Source: Comamonas piscis (lineage in GTDB: Bacteria > Pseudomonadota > Gammaproteobacteria > Burkholderiales > Burkholderiaceae_C). Taken from it: a DNA stretch of 64,000 nucleotides. Where the stretch lies: the NCBI RefSeq assembly GCF_014109725.1, contig NZ_CP058554.1, positions 2,356,001-2,420,000 on the forward strand, in the 5' to 3' direction. The position numbers and the translations under genes are program-made. Below the pieces are notes generated by a model. That model saw only the letters and a list, made by a program, of their open reading frames with translations, was not told the DNA's origin and searched no databases. Positions 59,573-64,000 of this stretch are shown one piece after another (positions within the stretch are counted from its first letter, which is position 1; the number at the start of each line of letters is the position of its first letter).

Positions 59573-59580
59573 CGACATCT

Positions 59581-60138
59581 CTACCGTGTAGCGGCATACA
59601 CACAACCATTCTTCAACTGCCCCGACGGGGTGATGCGTTCATTCCTCATCACCCCCTCCAACAGCATCCCCGCGCTGGCGCAGGTCGCACGGCTGCCAGC
59701 GTTATCTTCATCGGTGCGCGCAAACACTCTCCGCGCTTTCAATTGCGCAAATGCCAAATGCAGAACGGCCGTAACCGCCTCCTTCGCAAATCCATTTTTG
59801 TGCGCACCACTGCGCATCCAAAAGCCAATTTCCATGCTGGGAATGTCCCAGCGGATCGTGTGCAGTCCCACGCTGCCGATTAATCGCTGCTCGTGGTCCC
59901 ACACCAGAAATGCCAGGCCCGTGCCTTGTTCGCGATCACGCATGCTGGCCAGGCAGAAGTCTTCGGAGGCGGATGCGGACGGCTCATACAGCGCCCAGGG
60001 GAGCGAGGTGGGCCAGGCGCGCAGGCTGTCCAGGCTTTCTACCACCGCTGCATAAACGGCTTGGCCATCGCCGGGGCCGGCAAGGCGCAAGCTCAGGCGG
60101 GGCGTTTGGATGGGGGTGTCGACAATCTCAGGAAACAT
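59581..60138 (-). CDS. GNAT acetyltransferase (RimJ/RimL-like)
   Basis: This 185-residue GCN5-related N-acetyltransferase has TPRLSLRLAGPGDGQAVY at the N-terminus, MEIGFWMR, the acetyl-CoA loop GAHKNGFAKEAV and NAGSRATCASAGM near the end, all characteristic of the RimJ/RimL branch. It probably acetylates the N-terminus of a protein or a small amine. It is followed eight bases later by the small acidic gene. It is not the GNAT-toxin type, which has a short antitoxin upstream. Confidence 0.88.
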   Translation of the reverse strand: MFPEIVDTPIQTPRLSLRLAGPGDGQAVYAAVVESLDSLRAWPTSLPWALYEPSASASEDFCLASMRDREQGTGLAFLVWDHEQRLIGSVGLHTIRWDIPSMEIGFWMRSGAHKNGFAKEAVTAVLHLAFAQLKARRVFARTDEDNAGSRATCASAGMLLEGVMRNERITPSGQLKNGCVYAATR

Positions 60139-60205
60139 ATGCGCTCGCTATGAATTGCAAAAAGTTTGGCCAGGCGGTTGCGATGGTCCGCGCACGTAGC
60201 CTAGC

Positions 60206-61198
60206 TCACTGATCTGGCACATTGCCGGCACTTCCCACCTGCTGCCCCTGCACCAGCGCCCACAAAGCTTCCGCCGCCGGCGCCATCTCCGACCGCTGTC
60301 GGTACAGGCGGATCTCCACCGGCACGTTCCAGCTGTCGTCGCCAGCGGGTACCAGGCTGCCGCTGCGCAACTCTTCGGTGATGAGGCTGTGGGGCAGCCA
60401 GGCGACGCCTCGGCCTTCCAGGGCCATGGTTTTGAGTAAGGCAGCGTGGTGGGCGGTAAATACGACGGCGACGCCATGTTCCATGCCGGGCTGGGGGGCG
60501 TGCACGGCGTCGCCACCGTCGGCAAACATGCCGCGCATGCGCGATCGCATGATGCGGCCCAGGCCGGAGGCTTCGCTGTAGGCAAGGACCGGGACAGGGC
60601 TGTACTGGCCGATGCGGTGCAGCGGCTGGCCGGGTGCATCGGGTGCGGCGGCGCTGACTGGCCGCAGCAGGTCATCGGACAGGCGCAGCACGGGGTACTG
60701 GCCTTCGTCCAGGCGGCCGGGCACGGCGGCGTGGCCGTGGCACAGCACAAACTGCACGCGCCGCTGCAGCATCAGGTCTTCGCAGGCGAGTGAGCTGTCG
60801 CTCATCGTCTGGATCGGGCCCATGCGCAGCTGCGCTTCCATGCCCACCAGCCAGCGCGGAAAGAAAGTGAGCGACAGCACATGGGTGGCGGCAAAGCGCA
60901 GGCTGGCGGCCGCTGTGTCGTGCGCGGCACGGGCCTTGATGCGGGCGGCCTCCAGGTTGGCCAGCACGTTTTGCAGCAGTGGCAGAAAGCGCTGGCCGGC
61001 GGGGGTGAGCGCGGCTGGGTGGGCGCTGCGGTCAAACAGCTCCACGCCGACCCAGTCTTCCAGCGAACGGATATGGCGGCTGAAGGCCGGCTGGGCAATC
61101 GCGCGGGCCTCGGCTGCGCGCGAGAAGTTGCCGGTATCGGCCAGTGCCATGAAGTCTTCGAGCCACTCCAGATCGAGCGGGCGGTTGCCGGGTCCCAT
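60206..61198 (-). CDS. LysR-family regulator divergent from the aldolase operon
   Basis: This 330-residue LysR regulator has the HTH NFSRAAEARAIAQPAFSRHIRSLE and the effector fold. ATG 61198 follows AAGGAGAC; the open frame further upstream is a shadow. It is 123 bases from the divergent aldolase gene and probably controls the aldolase, Bug receptor and SDR operon to its right. Confidence 0.9.
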   Translation of the reverse strand: MGPGNRPLDLEWLEDFMALADTGNFSRAAEARAIAQPAFSRHIRSLEDWVGVELFDRSAHPAALTPAGQRFLPLLQNVLANLEAARIKARAAHDTAAASLRFAATHVLSLTFFPRWLVGMEAQLRMGPIQTMSDSSLACEDLMLQRRVQFVLCHGHAAVPGRLDEGQYPVLRLSDDLLRPVSAAAPDAPGQPLHRIGQYSPVPVLAYSEASGLGRIMRSRMRGMFADGGDAVHAPQPGMEHGVAVVFTAHHAALLKTMALEGRGVAWLPHSLITEELRSGSLVPAGDDSWNVPVEIRLYRQRSEMAPAAEALWALVQGQQVGSAGNVPDQ

Positions 61199-61321
61199 GG
61201 GTCTCCTTGGAGCCTGCCTGGCTCGTAGATAGTTGTATGCGTTTCGGGTATTGGACAGCAGGGACCCGGTAGGAAATGATGAACACCGTTGACCACCAGC
61301 ACCCCTAACGGAGACAAAAAC

Positions 61322-62260
61322 ATGCCTGCCATCGCGAATTATCGTGGAATTATTCCTGCCATCTCTTGCCCTTTCACCCCGGACCACCGCATTGACGAAC
61401 CCGCACTGCGCAAGCTCGCATCCTGGCTAGCCGGCCACGATGGCGTGGTCGCGATCATGACCAATGGCCATACTGGCGAGGTGTTCTCGCTGACGCCAGC
61501 CGAGCGCGTTGAGGTGACGCGCATTGTGGCTGACGAGCTCAAGGGCCGCATGCCGGTGATCTCGTCCATCGTTTGCGAAGGCCTGGCCGATGCGGCCGAA
61601 CATGCCCGCGCTGCGGTGGAAGCCGGTGCCGTGGCGCTGGATGTCATGCCCCCACACCACTGGCTGCGCTTTGGTTTCACCTCCGGCCATGCGCTGCAGT
61701 ACTTCGATGCCATCCACCAAGCTGCCCCGAATGCTGACTTGGTCTGCCACGTCTACCCGGCTTGGACGCGTGCTTCCTACTCGTCGCAACTGCTGGCCGA
61801 TCTGGCCAAGTTGCCTTATCTGCAGGCCTTCAAGGTGGGCCAGCGCGACATGAACAAATACGCCCGCGACATCCAGGCGATCCGCGAGGCCGATGCCTCC
61901 AAGGCCATCCTGACCTGCCACGACGAGTACCTGCTGGCCTCGATGGTGCAGGGCGTGGACGGCGCGTTAGTGGGCTTTGCGACGTTTATTCCGCAACTCA
62001 TCATCGACCTGTGGAACGCCGTGAAGGCCGGCGACCTGAAAAAAGCCATGGAGGTGCAGGCCATCATCACCCCGCTCAAGGATGCCGTGTACGGCGGCGG
62101 CGAACCCACCGGCGAGGCCCATGCCCGCATGAAGGGTGGCATGTACCTGGCTGGCGTGATTGACGACGCGACGGTGCGCCCACCGACCGAAGCGCCGAAT
62201 GCGAAGGAAGTGGAGGCACTGCGCGCTGCCGTCAAGCAAGCAGGGCTGCTCAAGCGCTAG
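61322..62260 (+). CDS. Dihydrodipicolinate synthase-family aldolase
   Basis: This 312-residue class I aldolase/dehydratase of the DapA superfamily has the NGHTGE phosphate/carboxylate loop (48-53), Tyr145 in CHVYPAW and the Schiff-base Lys171 in AFKVGQRD. It is distinct from true DapA and more like the catabolic keto-acid lyases and dehydratases. GGAGA precedes ATG 61322. It is first in an apparent operon with a Bug receptor and an SDR, which points to breakdown of an imported keto- or sugar-acid. Confidence 0.88.
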   Translation: MPAIANYRGIIPAISCPFTPDHRIDEPALRKLASWLAGHDGVVAIMTNGHTGEVFSLTPAERVEVTRIVADELKGRMPVISSIVCEGLADAAEHARAAVEAGAVALDVMPPHHWLRFGFTSGHALQYFDAIHQAAPNADLVCHVYPAWTRASYSSQLLADLAKLPYLQAFKVGQRDMNKYARDIQAIREADASKAILTCHDEYLLASMVQGVDGALVGFATFIPQLIIDLWNAVKAGDLKKAMEVQAIITPLKDAVYGGGEPTGEAHARMKGGMYLAGVIDDATVRPPTEAPNAKEVEALRAAVKQAGLLKR

Positions 62261-62339
62261 GCAAGCGTTGAACTGGGGCAGCGCACTAACAGTTCTCTGC
62301 CCCTGGGGTCCCAAAAAAATCGACAGGAGACAAGACACC

Positions 62340-63314
62340 ATGCAACGCCAACAATTCATCCGCACCGCGCTACGCACCGCCATTGGCGCGGCCGCGTTGG
62401 CCCTGGCCACCAGCGGCTTTGCGCAAACCTACCCGAACAAGGCGATCCGTGTAGTGATCCCCTTCCCACCAGGCGGCACCCTGGATGTGGTGGGCCGCAT
62501 GCTGGGGCAAAAGCTGTCCGAGCAGATGGGCCAGCCGGTAGTGATCGAGAACAAGCCCGGCGCCAGCGGCGTGATCGGCGGCGAGACAGTGGCACGGGCC
62601 CCCGCCGACGGCTACACCTTGCTGTTCAGCGCGTCCACCCACGTCACAGCGCCGATGACGCTCAAGTCCGTGCCCTATAACGTCACGCAGGATTTTGCGC
62701 CGATTGCGCTGGTGGCCAAGGCCCCGCTGTCGGTGGCCATCAACAAGAACCTGCCGGTGACCGATATCAAGTCGCTCATCGCCTACGGCAAGGCCAACCC
62801 CGGCAAGATGACCTTTGCGGTGGGCTCCATTGGCTCGGCCGGCCATCTGTCTACCGAGCTGCTCAAGCGCGCGGGTGGGCTGGATTACCTGATCGTTCCG
62901 TACAAGGGCACGGCGCCGGCATTCCAGGATCTGATCGGCGGGCAGATCGACGGCTTTATTGACCCGATCCTTGGCTCGCTCCAGTACCACAAGGGCGGCA
63001 TGCTGCGTGTGGTGGCCGTTACCTCGGCCCAGCGTGTACCCAATTTGCCGGATGTACCCACCGTGGCCGAGACCATTCCAGGCTATGAGTTCTACAGCTG
63101 GTATGGCTTGTGGGCACCGGCCAAGACGCCACCTGCACTGGTGCAGCGCCTGAACGCCGAGGTCAACAAGGCCCTGGCCGAGATGGGCCCCAAGCTCAAG
63201 GAGCAGGGCCTGCTGACGACCCCCGGCAGCGTGGACGACTTTGCCAAGTTCCAGCGCAGCGAGATGGACCGCGCGCAGAAGATCGTGACCGAAGGCGGCA
63301 TCCGTGCGGAATGA
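62340..63314 (+). CDS. Bug-family (TctC) periplasmic solute-binding protein
   Basis: This 324-residue Bug receptor has a Sec signal ending near SGFAQ, then YPNKAIRVVIPFPPGGTLDV, ENKPGASGVIGGE and VPYKGTAPAFQD, the standard family segments. ATG 62340 sits after CAGGAGA. It is 79 bases after the aldolase gene and overlaps the SDR gene, so it probably captures the carboxylate that these enzymes process. Confidence 0.93.
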   Translation: MQRQQFIRTALRTAIGAAALALATSGFAQTYPNKAIRVVIPFPPGGTLDVVGRMLGQKLSEQMGQPVVIENKPGASGVIGGETVARAPADGYTLLFSASTHVTAPMTLKSVPYNVTQDFAPIALVAKAPLSVAINKNLPVTDIKSLIAYGKANPGKMTFAVGSIGSAGHLSTELLKRAGGLDYLIVPYKGTAPAFQDLIGGQIDGFIDPILGSLQYHKGGMLRVVAVTSAQRVPNLPDVPTVAETIPGYEFYSWYGLWAPAKTPPALVQRLNAEVNKALAEMGPKLKEQGLLTTPGSVDDFAKFQRSEMDRAQKIVTEGGIRAE

Positions 63315-64000
63315 TGCCGGCCATGTGGTCGTGACCGGTGCCAGCAGTGGCATCGGCTGCGCCATTGCCCAGGCGCTGCTGGCGGCGGGCTGGCGCGTCA
63401 CGGGGCTCGATGTGGCGCAGGCATCCATCGTGCATGGCAGCTTTGCGCATGTGCCGGTGGATCTGGCCGATGGTGCCGCCATTGCCCGCGCTGCTGCCGA
63501 CCTGCCTGCGGTGGATGCGCTGGTGCATGCCGCTGGCGTGCTGCGCGTGGGCGCGCTGGGCCAGCTTGACCATGACGGCGGCGCGCTGATGTGGCGCCTG
63601 CATGTGGATGCCGCTACGCGCCTGGCCGATGCCATCGTGCCCGGCATGGCGCAGCGCGGCCAGGGCCGGGTGGTGTTTATTGGCAGCCGGGTGGCGCAGG
63701 GCATGGCAGGGCGCGGCCAGTACGCGGCCACCAAGGCGGCCTTGATTGCACTGGCGCGCAGCTGGGCGGCCGAGGTGGCTGGGCTGGGCGTGACGGTGAA
63801 TGTCGTCTCGCCCGCAGCCACGGCGACTGGCATGTTGAACGACCCCGCCCGCGCTGGCAGTGCGCCGCGCCTGCCACCCATTGGCCGCTTGATCGAGCCG
63901 GCCGAGATTGCCGCCCTGGTGGGCTTTCTTTTGTCTCCGGCGGCTGCCGCCATTACCGGGCAGGACATCGCCATCTGTGGTGGCTCGTCCCTGGCCCGCT
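63304..64000 (+). CDS. Short-chain dehydrogenase/reductase, cut by the window edge
   Basis: A frame from GTG 63304 runs to the right edge without a stop. It has the cofactor motif VTGASSGIG, HAAG near residue 80, the catalytic S-Y-x3-K arrangement (FIGSRVAQG then QYAATKAAL) and the closing ICGGSSLA that normally ends SDRs, so only a few residues are missing. It overlaps the Bug receptor gene by 11 bases and is therefore co-translated with it. It should oxidise or reduce the metabolite handled by the neighbouring aldolase. Confidence 0.88.
   Translation, partial: MRNDAGHVVVTGASSGIGCAIAQALLAAGWRVTGLDVAQASIVHGSFAHVPVDLADGAAIARAAADLPAVDALVHAAGVLRVGALGQLDHDGGALMWRLHVDAATRLADAIVPGMAQRGQGRVVFIGSRVAQGMAGRGQYAATKAALIALARSWAAEVAGLGVTVNVVSPAATATGMLNDPARAGSAPRLPPIGRLIEPAEIAALVGFLLSPAAAAITGQDIAICGGSSLAR

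Noticed and set aside
59228..60138. GNAT plus small gene as a toxin-antitoxin pair
   Set aside because: The acetyltransferase is RimJ/RimL-like, and the small gene lies downstream and is not a DNA-binding antitoxin type.
62370..63974. 534-codon minus-strand frame
   Set aside because: Antisense shadow of the Bug receptor and the terminal SDR gene.

Overview
The window is a high-GC chromosomal segment of a betaproteobacterium, most likely a Comamonadaceae member (Comamonas or Delftia type). The signs are Bug-type (TctC) solute receptors, metabolite/H+ symporters, many LysR regulators paired with catabolic operons, a periplasmic PaoABC-type aldehyde oxidoreductase and a type-2 ArgC. Genus is inference. 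No rRNA, tRNA or CRISPR array was seen. Several stretches are visibly AT-richer than the backbone and look acquired: about 1-1000, 3070-8500, 43900-44460 and 58100-59600.

Layout. 1-986: an acyltransferase running off the left edge. 1700-2668: a Bug receptor. 3072-7882: a tight four-gene minus-strand operon (AAA+ ATPase, a helical protein of unknown family, a MotA/ZorA-like stator with a long helical tail, an OmpA/MotB/ZorB-like protein). A small zinc-ribbon gene and a WYL regulator lie next to it. This is the best candidate for an undescribed, Zorya-related system. 9597-11753: four small membrane, zinc-ribbon and lipoprotein genes behind two hairpin/T-tract repeats. 11811-13382: a ProP-like osmoporter.

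13567-27374: an acyl-CoA catabolic locus. It holds a thiolase, a MalT-like LuxR regulator, then a run of APH-like kinase, acyl-CoA dehydrogenase, crotonase, FMN-dependent NMO/FabK-like enzyme, acyl-CoA ligase, crotonase, MaoC hydratase, quinone oxidoreductase and MHS transporter. A shared palindromic element precedes both the thiolase and the main operon. 27573-30925: a lipoprotein, argC, a 161-bp MITE and a LysR gene. 31086-38067: a LysR gene with paoABC and, facing it, xdhC-mocA for molybdenum-cofactor maturation; similar ATTAG-type motifs lie near both transcription units. 38364-43707: LysR, iron-type alcohol dehydrogenase, MHS transporter and ketoglutarate-semialdehyde-type dehydrogenase.

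43949-50588: an accessory patch with an orphan gene, an HscC-like Hsp70 with a membrane J-like partner, a zinc-ribbon protein, a second copy of the MITE (both flanked by CTAG), an ASCH-domain gene and a hypothetical gene. 50878-52680: a divergent SDR/LysR pair. 52713-58005: FecI sigma factor, FecR, TonB receptor with signalling domain, and a PepSY reductase-like membrane protein, forming an iron-siderophore surface-signalling unit. 58135-60138: small orphan genes and a GNAT acetyltransferase. 60206-64000: LysR, a dihydrodipicolinate-synthase-family aldolase, a second Bug receptor and an SDR cut by the right edge.
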